From Anastatus disparis (taxonomy: Eukaryota > Arthropoda > Insecta > Hymenoptera > Eupelmidae), in assembly GCA_017163975.1 (NCBI GenBank), contig JAFFSR010000096.1, forward strand, positions 458,514 to 522,513: a DNA stretch of 64,000 bases. The letters run 5' to 3'. Numbering within the stretch: the stretch's first letter is position 1; each line of letters begins with the position of its first letter. The position numbers and the translations under genes are program-made. The notes under the pieces are model-generated. The model was not told the origin of the DNA, ran no database searches, and was given only the letters and a program-made list of their open reading frames with translations. Positions 35,275-47,639 of the stretch are shown piece by piece.

Positions 35275-36302
35275 ATGGCTTACTTTCTGGAAATTGAAAA
35301 ACAAAGGGAGGCGATTTAATCTAAACTTCCAAATCAATCAAATACAATCCTGGTCAATTATTTAATTCTAATCAAAATACAGAAACGTCGTCCACAGGTA
35401 ATTTAGAGACCGAAGTTACTTTGAACGATGCTGATAAGTCTACGCTTAATACATCTCTTCAACTTATAAAAAGTTCTAAAGGAAAAGATAAACTTCTTCT
35501 AAATGGTATTCCATTTTATAAGGATAAGGTCATGAGTAATGGTAATATTTACTGAAAGTGTCAATGTTATTGTTCAAAACAATGTTCAAGTCGTACTGTA
35601 ACTAAGGAAATGAGATTTATAAGTTGTATATCACATAACCATATAATAACGCCTGTGCAGCAAGAAAATGTAACAAGAAACATGACTTTTAAGGAAAAAC
35701 GTAAGCTTAATGATGCTCTCAACACACATCATACAAATGATAAACTCGCGAGGAAAGATAATACTGATTTTATCGATCACCAAAGGTATCCAGAATCAAA
35801 ATTACTTCAAAATAGTTATTCTAGCTCTGATGATGGAATAGAAAATTATTAAAAGAGAAAAAACACATTTGAAAGTTGTAAGAGAAAATTGGATAGTAAG
35901 GTTTTATCAGTATCAAGATGTAAAAAGTTAAAAATGATTTCTAACGATGTTAATAGCAGTACATTATCAGATTCTTCTAATAATACCTTCTTTAAACTCG
36001 AAAATAATCAAAAGAGTGAAGAAGAAAATTTAGAAAACTTTAAAAGAAAATCTAATACTAAAATTTTACAAGTATCCAGATAAAAAAAAGCTAAAGTAAG
36101 TTCCATAGATTCCTGCGATGAAACTTTATCAGATTATTCTAGTAGTAATGAATCTCATTATACATATATAGGATGGGATGATCCTAATGTATTAGTTGAT
36201 CGTCTTCGTATTCTTACATCTTCAACTAATAAAAGTCTTTATACTTATGAAAAGATAAATTTCAGAATTGGTGAACTACGAGACGCTGGTTATATATGTT
36301 GA
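35275..36302 (+). pseudogene. FLYWCH-type zinc-finger protein, broken
   Basis: Relic of a protein with a FLYWCH zinc-finger domain, a DNA- or protein-binding fold found in mod(mdg4)-like proteins and repeatedly recruited from transposons. From about 35470 the frame reads KGKDKLLLNGIPFYKDKV, then GNIY followed by a stop where the family has Trp, then KCQC, SRTVTKEMRFISC and a terminal HNH, fitting the Phe-Leu-Tyr-Trp-Cys-His pattern. A Ser/Lys/Asn-rich linker follows, then a C-terminal segment WDDPNVLVDRLRIL with IGELRDAGYIC. In-frame stops lie at 35553-35555 (TGA), 35850-35852 (TAA) and 36081-36083 (TAA). The Met at 35275 is in another frame, so a shift lies near 35320. Otherwise the frame is continuous. 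No neighbour suggests a function; it may be a decayed transposon-carried gene or a host paralogue. Confidence 0.72.
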
Positions 36303-37369
36303 GTTAACTTAGGATGATATAACATTTATTTCAAATGAATATCATCAGTTAAAAAGGCTTTGAAGATAAAAAAAATCATCGATATAAAATCAAAAGTTTC
36401 TTTGCTTTTTGAATGTCTGTTCGGAATAGTAATAGAGATAATATTTTCTAGCTTGCTATCTGCTTGATCTTGTCTAATTGGAAAGTCAGCGCCATCAGTT
36501 ACAACGTTTGAAAACTTATACGAGTGGTGGGGATCCAAAATGGTGGGAAAACCATTATAAAAGGCTGAATCTTCAGTAAAAGATTCATTTAGGGTAAAGT
36601 ACTTGGGGGATATGCAAGGCTTCAAATAGTCAGATTCAGAGACTTGGCTATATAGCTTTCAAAAATGATTCCAACTTTGTTGTACCACAATTTAAGAAGT
36701 CTTATTCTTGACATCAACTACCGTACAAGAGAGAAAACAATAGTATATTTGTGTAACGACTTTCCACAGTATTGAAGAAACACTTGTATATCTTGACATT
36801 CTTTTGGAGGCTACACTGATGGTGGTGGCTGATCATTCCCACGATTTGGGTCACCTCTGCAGCATAAACTCGAGCAAGTTCCAGTCGCCGATAGTCCGCC
36901 TCAGTCAGTTGATATTCGTCCTTTGTCTCCATTCTGAAATTAATTTAATTTCTATCCGACTTTCGTAATTATTGAAAGTCATTTGGATGTCTCATGCCTT
37001 GATTGCTGCTTCCCTTTATGTTTTGAACTTTGTTACTTTTCTTGAGGAAAGCCATACACCACCTAGCGCCCATGAAGTGAACTATGATACGGCCGCAATA
37101 CTTCAAAGATCGGGGATTCCCCGTGTATACGTGAGAAACCGAAAAATTCATTTTTCAGTTAGTTTTTCAGTTTCAGTCAACAAAGTTAATTTTAGGTACT
37201 TAATATAATTGAAAATAATTTGATGAAACATAATATAAAAATATATGTACACAAGTGCTTAAAGTAAAAAAGCGTATAATTTATTCCACCAAGTGACTAT
37301 TTCTCACTCTACTTCCATAAGAAAAACAAAGATAGTACGATATTTGATATAAATAAACTAAGAACTGGG
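36303..37369. other. Unrecognised region with small minus-strand frames
   Basis: Two minus-strand frames, 36326-36625 (99 codons) and 36714-36932 (72 codons, starting METKDEYQLTEADYRRL), have protein-like composition but no domain I recognise and no clear start context or splice link. They could be exons of a decayed gene or chance frames. A plus-strand frame at 36972-37208 is equally unsupported. Confidence 0.3.
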
Positions 37370-37689
37370 AACTGACAAGAAAAGTATCCCAGGTATACCC
37401 CACCGACTTTCTTCATTTTTTGATATGTTGTAGTACATCGAAAAATATTTGACACGTGTTTTTTCGTTCGTGCTAATTCGTTGATTTTAGGGGTGAAAAC
37501 CACCCCAGAAGTTTAGCCCCAAAAATGGTTTTTCCTACATTTCTCGGAAACTATTTCGAATTTCTCGGTGAAACAAAGTAAATATTATTTGTTATTCAAA
37601 AACAAGTATTTGTGTATGATTTTCACCGATAAAGGTTGCATCCCCTTGTTTTTATAAGAGAAAAACTATATTTTTCGACAGTTCGATAT
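37370..37689 (-). repeat. 3' tail of the pogo-like element
   Basis: Non-coding sequence downstream of the transposase relic. It contains the word GGTGGTTTTCACCCCT on the minus strand and a run around ACACGTGTCAAATATTTTTC. A close copy lies in opposite orientation at 54755-55075, so this is a dispersed tail of one element family. Confidence 0.7.
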
Positions 37690-39284
37690 TTTGTACAGTA
37701 ATGATAGTCTTCAAAAAAATGCTTTAGGCAAAATTTTTTTTTGCACCATGAACATCTGATTATTCCTACATTTGAACAGCCCTCGACTTCACATTTCACG
37801 TCAGATTTGTCTCTGAATCCAAATTCAACCAGATTAATAAAATTTTCTGGTTTTTCTTCTACATATCCACTTTTGTACCAAGATTACTTGAATAAATTTT
37901 TATACCTTGGCGAAGATAATTGATTATGTACTAGTGATTGGAGTTATATTATGTTATTTCTCAAATGTAGATTTAAATCTTCATCCATCAGAATGACACT
38001 GTCTGGAAAATGTCGAACGTAATTTTTTCAAATTCTGAATCCATGAACGTCTAATGGCTGAATTTTACTAGTAGTGCCTTTGGGAATTACCTTTACGATA
38101 AGTTCCTTATTAGCAGGTTTTACTTCTTGAATTACTTCAGGACAATGTCCACTCCATAAGTCAAGTAAAAGAACACTAGTCGAACCGACATTCGGAAAAT
38201 ATACTTCTTTAAGCCATGTTTTAAAATGATCTGCAATAAAATTAATTTTAAAATTGGTGGTATATTATGAAATTTAACTCTAGGAATGCATAATATAAAT
38301 CTTACCTGAAGTTAATTTTCCAGATTTAGATGCCATAACATAAACATTGTTCGGTCGAAAAAGATCTTTCTGTACGACAGGTCCAAATTCTCCGGCTTTT
38401 TCCTTTAATACCATAAAAAGTGGCGACATAAGCTGACCATCTCCAGAAATAAACGGTCGAATGGTGTAACTGTGAGTTTTTGAGAAGACTGATTGAACGA
38501 GGCATTGAACTTGCTTTTCTCCTTCCACTGCTAAGATTCTTCCAGATTCTTCCATACTTGTTTTTGAATAATCTCCAACTGAAATCCGCTTTGATCAGTA
38601 TTAAAAATATTAGCTGTACCTTTTTCCTTTATGATATTTTTAATTTCATGAACGAAAACATTGGCTTGACTTTCTAAATAATCAGCCCCCTCTAAAGCTT
38701 TTTTTGTAAAAAAATTATTAATTTTTCTACCCACTATTCTATGGGCTTTTTTAAAATTATTCAACCAATGTTTTGATACTTTAAAACGTGTATCTTCAGA
38801 ACCAATCCGTTTTTGTGCTTGTAGTGCCCATCTTTGCAAATCATTATTGTGTACTATATGACCAGCTTCAATAGCATTTTGGAAATTCTGTGAAACAAAA
38901 TCACAAATTCTTCCTATTTTCTCTCTGTAAGTGCCTCCTTTATTTAGCGTTTCAGCTTAACGTTTTAATTGGGTTATGGATGAAACTTTACGAAATCTAT
39001 TTTGCACTGTCTTTAGAGCAAGATTTTTATTTTTTCCGCTTCTCCAGAATTTAACCGCTCTGCTTTTATAATCATGAGACAATCCTTCTTCGTCTTCAGT
39101 ACACTGTCCAAGATCGTTAAAGTAAGCCCAATCTTTATCGTCATCTTCTACAATTTCCATGTTAACATCTTCATAAGGTTCTTCAAAATCCAAGGTGTTA
39201 TCGACGGTTATCTAACAACACTTTTTCAATAACATTCTTTAAAATAATTTCCTCTTCATTTATAGGGGTATTTTCTAAATTCAT
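37690..39284 (-). pseudogene. pogo/Tigger-like DDE transposase, broken
   Basis: Decayed transposase of the pogo/Tigger group (Tc1-mariner superfamily), which cuts and pastes its element at TA sites. It starts MNLENTPIN at 39284, has an acidic N-terminal part (EIVEDDDKDW) and a CENP-B-like helix-turn-helix region (AVKFWRSGKN to FKVSKHWLNNFKKAH). The DDE core has TDQSG (Asp at 38594-38596), LLLDLWSGH (Asp at 38160-38162) and IQPLDVHGF (Asp at 38049-38051), the last two 36 residues apart. A Cys/His tail (CEVEGCSN, CSWC, YHYC) ends it. A 75-bp GT-AG intron splits the core at 38231-38305. Damage: frameshifts near 39195 and 38545, and stops near 38957, 38028 (TGA for Trp), 37950 and 37888. About 505 codons would be near full length. 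The catalytic residues survive, so the element decayed recently enough to be read through. Confidence 0.88.
38231..38305 (-). other. 75-bp GT-AG intron in the transposase relic
   Basis: On the minus strand the coding sequence stops at AACTTCAG, followed by GTAAGATTTATATTATG, a T-rich stretch and TTTTATTGCAG. The frame then resumes in phase as DHFKTWLKEV. Removing it restores the expected LTSDHF continuity across the DDE core. Both splice sites match consensus. Confidence 0.85.
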
Positions 39285-39773
39285 TGACTGGAAAGCTATC
39301 AATAGCAGATTTATTACATTCATAGGGTTGACGTACATCTTGTTTATAAGTTACCTACAAACAGTGTTGATGTTGTAATTCGGATTAATTTCTGTTGGTT
39401 TCTGTTATATTATTTACATAGTAAAATAATTTATAACTCTGATTCATAACTTCTGAAAGATACACAAATATTTATTTTGCTTCTTCAAAGTGAAAGCTTA
39501 GTAATAATGAAAAATAAAATTACTGAATAAACATGTTGATAATATGTTTTATGACATCTTGAGTTGATGTATCCTGTTTGTAGAAAGTTTAATATCATGA
39601 ATATATTAATAGCGCATTAGAGTCAGCATAAAACTCTCTTTAATTTAAAAACACATACACACATACACCCACACACACACACACACACATGCATACACAC
39701 ACGCACGCACACACAGAGTCTATTGTGAGACGTTGAATTAAAACTTAAAATGTGATAAAATATAGTCTCTCCC
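39285..39773. other. Gene-less spacer with CA run
   Basis: Probably includes the 5' flank of the pogo-like element. A CA/CG-containing microsatellite lies at about 39648-39718. No other feature is seen. Confidence 0.4.
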
Positions 39774-40131
39774 AGACGGAAATAAATTCAGTAAGTAATT
39801 TTTAATGATAGTATACAACTTTTTATAATTTTAGAAACAGTATATAACTGTTTGGAACGTAAGATTTGAGACTATATAATAACAGCTTATGAAAGTTATC
39901 AAATTTTTTTTTATTATTATCAGGTAAAAAAGAGTTAACTTTTATTAACTTTTTTTTTATATGAATTTTATGTTATTAAATGTCTTTGTAATAAGCAAAA
40001 AAAAAATACAAAAAGTATATAACTATTTATAATGACTTTAAACTTTTTTAAGTCACAAAACCTGACTATAACCTGTTTATGTCAGTTATAAACTTTTTTA
40101 AACATTTATCATAAAAGACGATTTCCACCTG
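39774..40131. mobile_element. MITE relic, CAGRYGGAAAT termini
   Basis: The left end CCCAGACGGAAATAAATTC and the right end ATTTCCACCTG form inverted termini of the type CAGRYGGAAAT. The inside holds diverged TTTATAACTG-like decamers. It is related in design to 84-578 and 40716-54229. The boundaries are approximate. Confidence 0.5.
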
Positions 40132-40715
40132 TGATTAAAAAAAAATGTATAAAAGTATCTAACAATTTATAACTTTGAAATGTTTATAATGAATTTATAA
40201 TGAATGTATTTTACAACATTTTTAAATGTTTCAATTCCGACTTTTGTAACCAGCTATTTAAATCAGTTATAAACTTTTTAAATCTTCTATATTAGTAGAT
40301 GATTTAGAATAATAATTACTACAGAATACGAAATATAATGTTATATTCTCATAAATAATACATTACGGACTATATTATTCGAATAAATGTATTTAGATAA
40401 AGCATTAATCTCTGAATGATTTTACAAAGACAAAACTAATTTCATAGAACAATTACTTAAATTTGAAGAAGCGCTGTCAATGAATTTAAAAAAAATGTAA
40501 TGTTATGTATTTAAAAAAAATTTTGTTGATACTATTACAAAGCTTCTTATTTGAGAAAACAAAAGTGACTTCAGATACATTTTTTTATTTAATAAATTAT
40601 AGAAACATTGAACATACCTTAACTTAAGATAATTGATAAAAATAATCTGCGTTTTTCGGAGAGGGAAGAAGGTCAACCAAAAATACTTTGTTTATGTTTC
40701 TTATTTCATGAATAA
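40132..40715. other. Gene-less AT-rich spacer
   Basis: A+T-rich DNA with TTATAAACTTTTT-like words that may be further decayed MITE arms. No gene is seen. Confidence 0.4.
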
Positions 40716-40975
40716 CCCAGCCGGAAATAATCTTTTATAATAAAAGATTAAAAGAGTTTATAACTGGTAAAAACAGATTATAAACGTCGGAATTGAAACT
40801 ATTGAAAAAGTTTTAAGCTCTTATACATAGCTGTAAATAATTATAAATAAATATATACCATTTTACAGTTCTTTGCTTATTATAAAAATATTTTATGACA
40901 TAAAGTTCATATAAGAAAAAAAAGTTTATAACTGATAACAAGTTTTATTAACAGATTGCTTTTATGATTATACAC
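40716..40975. mobile_element. MITE, left half, split by the 13-kb element
   Basis: Starts CCCAGCCGGAAATAATC after the flank AATAA. The right half is found 13.2 kb away at 54153-54229, ending TTTTTGCCTGGG before the flank AATAA. The two halves join cleanly if the large element and one 8-bp repeat are removed, giving a MITE of about 330 bp with a possible 5-bp target duplication. Confidence 0.68.
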
Positions 40976-41095
40976 CATGGTTGCGAAAAAAGTAATTAAA
41001 AATTATTTGAATCACGAATCATTTTTGAATTTGTAATTAAAGTTTTATTTAATTAACAATTCCTTTTAAATTAACAATTAAAAATATTTTAATTA

Positions 41096-41460
41096 ACAAA
41101 TCAAAATCTAATCGTGAATTGAAAAGGCTTTAATTAAAAAATCAAAAGGAATTCTCAATTAAATAAATTTCAATTGAGAAATCAAAATGTAATCGTGAAT
41201 TGAAAGGGCTTTAATTACAAAATCAAAAGGAATTCTTAATTAAATAAATTTCAATTAAGAAATCAAAAATTAATCGTGAATTGAAAGGGCTTTAATTCCA
41301 AAATCAAAAGGAATCCTTAATTAAATAAATTTCAATTAAGAAATCAAAATGTAATCGTGAATTGAAAGGGCTTTAATTCCAAAATCAAAAGGAATCCTTA
41401 ATTAAATAAATTTCAATTAAGAAATCAAAATGTTATTGTGAATTGAAAGAGCGTCAGTTA
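41096..41460. repeat. 81-bp minisatellite, left arm
   Basis: Five units at an exact 81-bp period (GTGAATTGAAA at 41114, 41195, 41276, 41357 and 41438). Each unit alternates AAATCAAAA, AATCGTGAATTGAAAGGGC, TTTAATTCC and TTAATTAAATAAATTTC. Confidence 0.92.
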
Positions 41461-41529
41461 TGATTATGATTTGTGAATTCGAGGGCTTTAATTAAAAATT
41501 CCACAATTCCTTTTTAATTAAACGTACTA

Positions 41530-41650
41530 AGGAATTTGTATCATATATATGTATATAGAAAAACATATGTGGACGCGCACATACATACGCACCTACGCTC
41601 ATATATATGCAACATTTCATGTCGACCCACACGCACACATACGGACAAGT

Positions 41651-41707
<57 letters not shown>

Positions 41708-42132
41708 GTCCGTTTCATGTCAACCTGCACCCGTTGACCCGTATATATTTTGGTTTATATATATGTATATATATATACATACATACATACATACATGGGA
41801 TATTTCATGTCGGTTAGCACGTACTCATAAGTACAGGTTTTCTTTATATGTGGTACATTTCATGACAACACGCACACACCCATTCGTGTACCCTTAGATT
41901 TATATATATGGGACATTTCATGTCGATTCGCATGCATGCACACGCACGTTAATAAACATAGGATTTTTCACGTCAATTCGAAAGCACACACACAGGTTTA
42001 TATATATGGGACATTTCATGTCTATTCGCATGCATGCACACAGACTTTAATAAACATGGGATTTTTCACGTCAATTGGAACGCACGCACTTACAGGTTTA
42101 GATATATGGGACATTTCATGCCAATGCGCACG

Positions 42133-42174
<42 letters not shown>

Positions 42175-42527
42175 ATTATATATGGGACATTTCATGTCAA
42201 CTCGTACATACTCATAATGACAGGCTTTTTTATATGTGTGGGACATTTTATGACAACACGCACACACCCATCCTAGTAACCTTAGGTTTATATATATATA
42301 TATGGGACATTTCATGTCGATTCGCATGCATGCACACGCACGTTAATATATATAGGATTTTTCATGTCAATTCGAACGCACACACACAGGTTTACATATA
42401 TATGGGACATTTCATGTCAATTCGCATGCATGCACACAAACTTTAATAAATATTGGATTTTTCACGTCAATTGGAACGTACGCACATACAGGTATATATA
42501 TATATGAGATATTTCATGTCGTTTACA

Positions 42528-42566
<39 letters not shown>
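41530..42566. repeat. GGGACATTTCATGTC repeats, left arm
   Basis: Roughly 110-bp diverged units containing GGGACATTTCATGTC, GCATGCATGCACAC and GTTAATATACATGGG. Between them are a TA run (about 41650-41703), a CA run (about 42132-42172) and CATA repeats. Frames giving MGHFMSIRTHA-like peptides are by-products. Confidence 0.85.
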
Positions 42567-42568
<2 letters not shown>

Positions 42569-44422
42569 GACGTTTCAGGTCAACTCACCGAACAAAAAAA
42601 TAAAATTCGTTGTAAATCTGTGAAAATGTTCCATTTCATACCCAAAATATACAAAAAAATTTTCAGAGGTATAGATCCAATGGATTAAGAGTAATGAGTA
42701 ATGAAATATTGTGATTTTTCAAAATTTTTGGTGAATTCATCAAATTAATAATTTTTTACTCAAAAACTAAGGGTCCTAGAGATGTACTTATGAAGACATT
42801 TCTTGTTGCAAATTAAGCGTAGAATCAGCACAAATTTTTTTAAATCTCAAGATTGCTATCTTCTGATTGGTCCACTTTGTTATTTCATATAATTTGCAAT
42901 TACTTGAGTTCGAACAGGTTGATTTCACTCCTGTTGGAGTATGTTATGTTTTCTGATAACATATTGAAGTAAGCTTTTGCTCCACTTGGCTCGAGCCCTA
43001 GGAGAGGAGCTATAGAACTTTGAATATTGAAAAATTTTTTAATTTTGAATTTAACACATACATCAACATTTTCTTCTTCGATGTTCATAGATAATACAAT
43101 ATACGAATGCATGATTGTCTAAATATTTTAACATTTATCTATTTCTTTATGATGCAAGTGTTTTATTAAAATATTAATTATGCATTACGTACACATCATC
43201 AAGATACACTCATAAACAAGAAAATTTTATTCGTTTAACTAATTTGTCATTATAACTATTTTGCATACGTATTAAAAATTATTTAAATATACATATTTAG
43301 GAATTAAAATTAATACTATATATCTGGAAATAAAAGGATAAAGTTAAATAAATTCTATACGGATAAAATTTATTCAATATAAAAATTTATTACAAAATGA
43401 AAGAATCTGTTATTTGTGTATTCTGTAACTTTTAACAAGTACTTCTTAATTTATCTCATTTTTCTGAAAATAAATTACTCAAAAATTTTTTTTTAAATTG
43501 AAATGGTATTTTAAAATTATAATGTCATTAGAGTGGAGATAAATTAAGAAGTACTTGTTAAAAGTTACAGAATACACAAATAACAGATTCTTTCATTTTG
43601 TAATAAATTTTTATATTGAATAAATTTTATCCGTATAGAATTTATTTAACTTTATCCTTTTATTTCCAGATATATAGTATTAATTTTAATTCCTAAATAT
43701 GTATATTTAAATAATTTTTTAATACGTATGCAAAATAGTTATAATGACAAATTAGTTAAACGAATAAAATTTTCTTGTTTATGAGTGTATCTTGATGATG
43801 TGTATGTAATGCATAATTAATATTTTAATAAAGCACTTGCATCATAAAAGAAATAGATAAATGTTAAAATATTTAGACAATCATGCATTCGTATATTGTA
43901 TTATCTATGAACATCGAAGAAGAAAATGTTGATGTATGTTAAATTCAAAATTAAAAATTTTTCAATATTCAAAGTTCTATAGCTCCTTCCTAGGCTGAGC
44001 AAGTGGAGCAAAAGCTTACTTCAATATGTTATCAGAAAACATAACATACTCCAACAGGAGTGAAATCAACCTGTTCGAACTCAAGTAATTGCAAATTATA
44101 TGAAATAACAAAGTGGACCAATCAGAAGATAGCAATCTTGAGATTTAAAAAAATTTGTGCTGATTCTACGCTTAATTTGCAACAAGAAATGTCTTCATAA
44201 GTACATCTCTAGGACCCTTAGTTTTTGAGTAAAAAAATTATTAATTTGATGAATTCACCAAAAATTTTGAAAAATCACAATATTTCATTACTCATTACTC
44301 TTAATCCATTGGATCTATACCTCTGAAAATTTTTTTGTATATTTTGGGTATGAAATGGAACATTTTCACAGATTTACAACGAATTTTATTTTTTTGTTCG
44401 GTGAGTTGACCTGAAACGTCCC
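42567..44422. repeat. 1.86-kb near-palindrome
   Basis: Left arm 42567-43457 and right arm 43536-44422 are inverted copies of about 0.89 kb around a 78-bp spacer. They begin and end in GGGACGTTTC and its mirror. The arms differ at scattered positions, for example TCTCCTAGGGCTCGAGCC against the right-arm form TTCCTAGGCTGAGC near 43985. The left arm has a 70-codon minus-strand frame (42900-43112, starting MHSYIVLSMNIEEENVDV) that is shifted in the right arm; it is not recognised. Confidence 0.92.
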
Positions 44423-44860
44423 ATATATATATATATATATATGGGACAGTACATGTCGTTGCGCATGCATGCACACACACGTTAATATACATGGGATTTT
44501 CCATGTCAATTCGAACGCACGCACACACATACAGGTTTATACATATGGTACATTTAATATCGATTTGCATGCATGCACACACGTTAATATACATAGGATT
44601 TTTCACGTCAATTATTACCCACGCCTATACAGGTTTATATATATGGGACATTTCATGACAACTCTAACACACCTATCCAAGCGCCCTTAGGTTCACATAT
44701 ATGGGACGTATCATGTCAACACGCACGCACCGGTTTTCATATATTTGACATATCTTGTCAACTCGAACACGCAAACACATCTAAACATGTATTTGAAATT
44801 TGTATTTATATATATGGGACCGTTTCTGTCAATTCGCATGTACGCACACACATGGGCTTA

Positions 44861-44910
<50 letters not shown>

Positions 44911-45215
44911 TATGTGTGTATATCTGTGTACACATATACATGGGATATTTAATGTTAATTCACACGCGCGCACATACACACAGGTTTATATACACGGGAC
45001 GTTTCATGTCAATTTACATGCATGACACACGTACTTGAGTTTGTATATATTTTTCTTTATATATATATGGGGCTGTTCCTGCCAAGGCGCATGCACGCAC
45101 ACACATGGGCTTATGAATATATGTATATACATATACATGGGATATTTTATGTCAATTCACATGCGCGCACACACACACACACACACAGGTATATATATAT
45201 ATGTATATATATATA
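44423..45215. repeat. GGGACATTTCATGTC repeats beyond the palindrome
   Basis: Continuation of the same diverged units as at 41530-42566, with TA runs near 44862-44902 and a CA run near 45168-45188. This suggests the palindrome was inserted into, or grew out of, this repeat field. Confidence 0.8.
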
Positions 45216-47281
45216 TATGAGTGCCACCAGATTTTTTTTTAAACAAGTGAGCAGTTTTTAATCAGTTACACAAACAGGTTATTTTTTCTATGTTACTTAA
45301 AATAAAAAAAATTCTAATTTAGGAAAAATTGCTAATATTAATACTGATAAAAATCTTAAAGATTTTTAAGGAATGGTTTTACTTTTTGATGGATAATTTG
45401 ATTATATGATTTTATTTTCAAAAAAGTTTTTCCCATAATAGTTATCTGTAATAAAAAAATTCTTTTACAATGTTAATTACTTTTTCCTGACATTCGTTTT
45501 GAAAGTTTATGCTTAGCAATTTTAAAATTTGGTTGTGACACTGATGATGCTGCTATAAATTATTTTGGATGTGTTATAATTAGTGTGCTGCCTCAATTTT
45601 CAACTGAAGGATTATAAATTAAGGATATTTTGGATTGAATTGCGGAAATAAAATAAATGATTAAAGAATTACAATCAACAAATCAATAAATTCAATTATT
45701 AATAGTTAAAAAAAAATGTTACCATGTCAGTGAGTTTTTTCAACAGGGTTATACATAAATTAAATTAATTAAAATTAATATTTTTAATCAATCATATACC
45801 TATTTTTTTTATTGAAAACATATATTTTTACAAAATATGTAACAGTAAAAGAGTAGTTCACAGAAAAAAATTGTACTTCGTTAAAAAATTTTATAAATTA
45901 TAAAAACACAAGTTTTTTAAACTTCATAAAATAATGAATAGCGTACTGTACATATTGTTCTTGTAGCAAAAATTCTACATGTAAAAAATGTAATAAGATT
46001 AAAATACAAATAACGATTAATTAAACGTATTTATAAATTATAACATAAATTTAGCAAATGAAATAAAATTTTAGGAAATCCTATTCTAATCTCTGCTGCA
46101 CTGTAACAATAGTCTCATTCTAATATGAAAAATTGAAAAAATTATAAAACTTATTCTTTTTTATAACTTTGGCATGTAAATTGCATGAAATAAGCGACAA
46201 AATGTTTTTTATTTGAAAAATAGACTTTTCAAATTTTTGGAAATTATATCATACAAATTTTCCTGGACATTTTCCGACTTCACCCCTTTAAATTAATGTT
46301 TAGTGACAAAATATATAAAAAAATTTTTTGAACCGTGGACTTTAATGTTACTATAGCAATCTCCCTATTTTCCGACCTGACTTTTTCATGTGAGCACCGT
46401 TGCGCGGTACTTTCTGAATAAGCGGTTCAATTATTCGTGAAAAATTAAAGGAAGACCGCAACCAGCCTAAACCATTCTTTTTTATCAACAGTGGGTGGAT
46501 TAAAGAATAATTTTAGCTAATTAAAATGTAAAAATTCTTAATTATATTGGTCACCAATGATTAGTGCAATAAAATAAAAAAATCATTAAAAATGGCAAAA
46601 TGAGTTTTTTTATATTTATGATGTTTTTACAGAGAAATGATGCAATGTACGGCAAAATTGATAAGAATATTTTCGACTTAATATTTGATGAAAAACACGA
46701 AAAATTATGTTTTTCTGCGAAGAATTAACAACCAGAAAATTTACTTTAGAGATTTTCCTAACTATTTTCCAGCTATCCACCCTCGGAATTCGTGTTCAAG
46801 GCACCAAAACACATAGGAAAAACTTTGGTGGAGCCGTGGATCTCCATCGGCTACGGAAACTCTCCTAGCTACCTATATTAGTTATAAATGTCCTCCGTAT
46901 TCAGGTGAAATACCCCGGTGAACATATACATTAAGGTTTGGAAAAATTCTGATGTAAAAGAACCTTTCTAATTTTTTGCGGTTTTGGTACCAGTCCATAA
47001 TACAACTTTGTGAACTCTTATGAAAAAAAATTGTCATGATTTTCGTTGATACCTTCTGAACTTTTTTGATTCATTAAGTTTTATTAAGGAATAGTAACCT
47101 TAATTTTATCGTATTCACAATTAATGAACAATTAAGATCGCTTTAGAATTGAACAGCACTGTAAAGTTTTCAGGAGAATCCTTCTAGATTGTATTTTAAA
47201 AAATTCTTCAGAAATATTTTTCACGTTTTATCATCGTATGAATATATTTATTAAATTATTGGTAAATAAATGATTATAAAT
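45216..47281. other. AT-rich interior of the giant element
   Basis: No gene is recognised. Less AT-rich patches lie at about 46370-46480 and 46780-46920, but they carry no domain-like frame. Confidence 0.4.
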
Positions 47282-47294
47282 CTATGAAATCATT

Positions 47295-47494
47295 TTTTTT
47301 TTTTTTAACGTCGCTATATTTATGCTATGCTATTATTGCTATGCTAATCAGCGACGGAGCTCGTAAGTGTGTTTGTGAACAAAGCACATGTAACGTACAG
47401 TGGTGCTTGTATCAATCGGCCGAGAGCGGGATTCGAACTCGGAACTTCGAGATTACGAATCCAACGCTCTACCGAATGAGCCACAGACCGACTC
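47295..47494 (-). mobile_element. tRNA-derived SINE
   Basis: A 200-bp SINE on the minus strand. Its head (47416-47494) is tRNA-like: TCGGTC/GGCCGA acceptor pairing, a D-arm GCTC-ATTCGGTA-GAGC that also serves as A box, an anticodon loop TTCGTAA (anticodon CGT, Thr-like), and the B-box-like GTTCGAATCCC. The anticodon and T stems have mismatches, so it is a pseudo-tRNA. A short body follows and the element ends in about 15 A residues. It is flanked by a 13-bp target duplication, CTATGAAATCATT (47282-47294) and CTATGAGATCATT (47495-47507), one mismatch. Mobilisation by a LINE reverse transcriptase is the known route for such elements. Confidence 0.85.
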
Positions 47495-47639
47495 CTATGA
47501 GATCATTTAAGAATACGGATGAATCTTTATATTTTCTGTATATTGATTGAAAGGTTAATGAAACTTCACGAACTCTGTGGAAGTAAATCGAGATGAATTA
47601 TTACAATCTTGTAAAGAGTTTAATAGCTATTAAAGATCC

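Noticed and set aside
36326..36932. Two minus-strand frames as exons of a host gene
   Set aside because: No domain, no convincing splice sites joining them and no clear start; recorded only as unrecognised frames.
47416..47494. Functional tRNA-Thr(CGT) gene
   Set aside because: The anticodon and T stems have mismatches, and the sequence is part of a SINE with a poly-A tail and target duplication.
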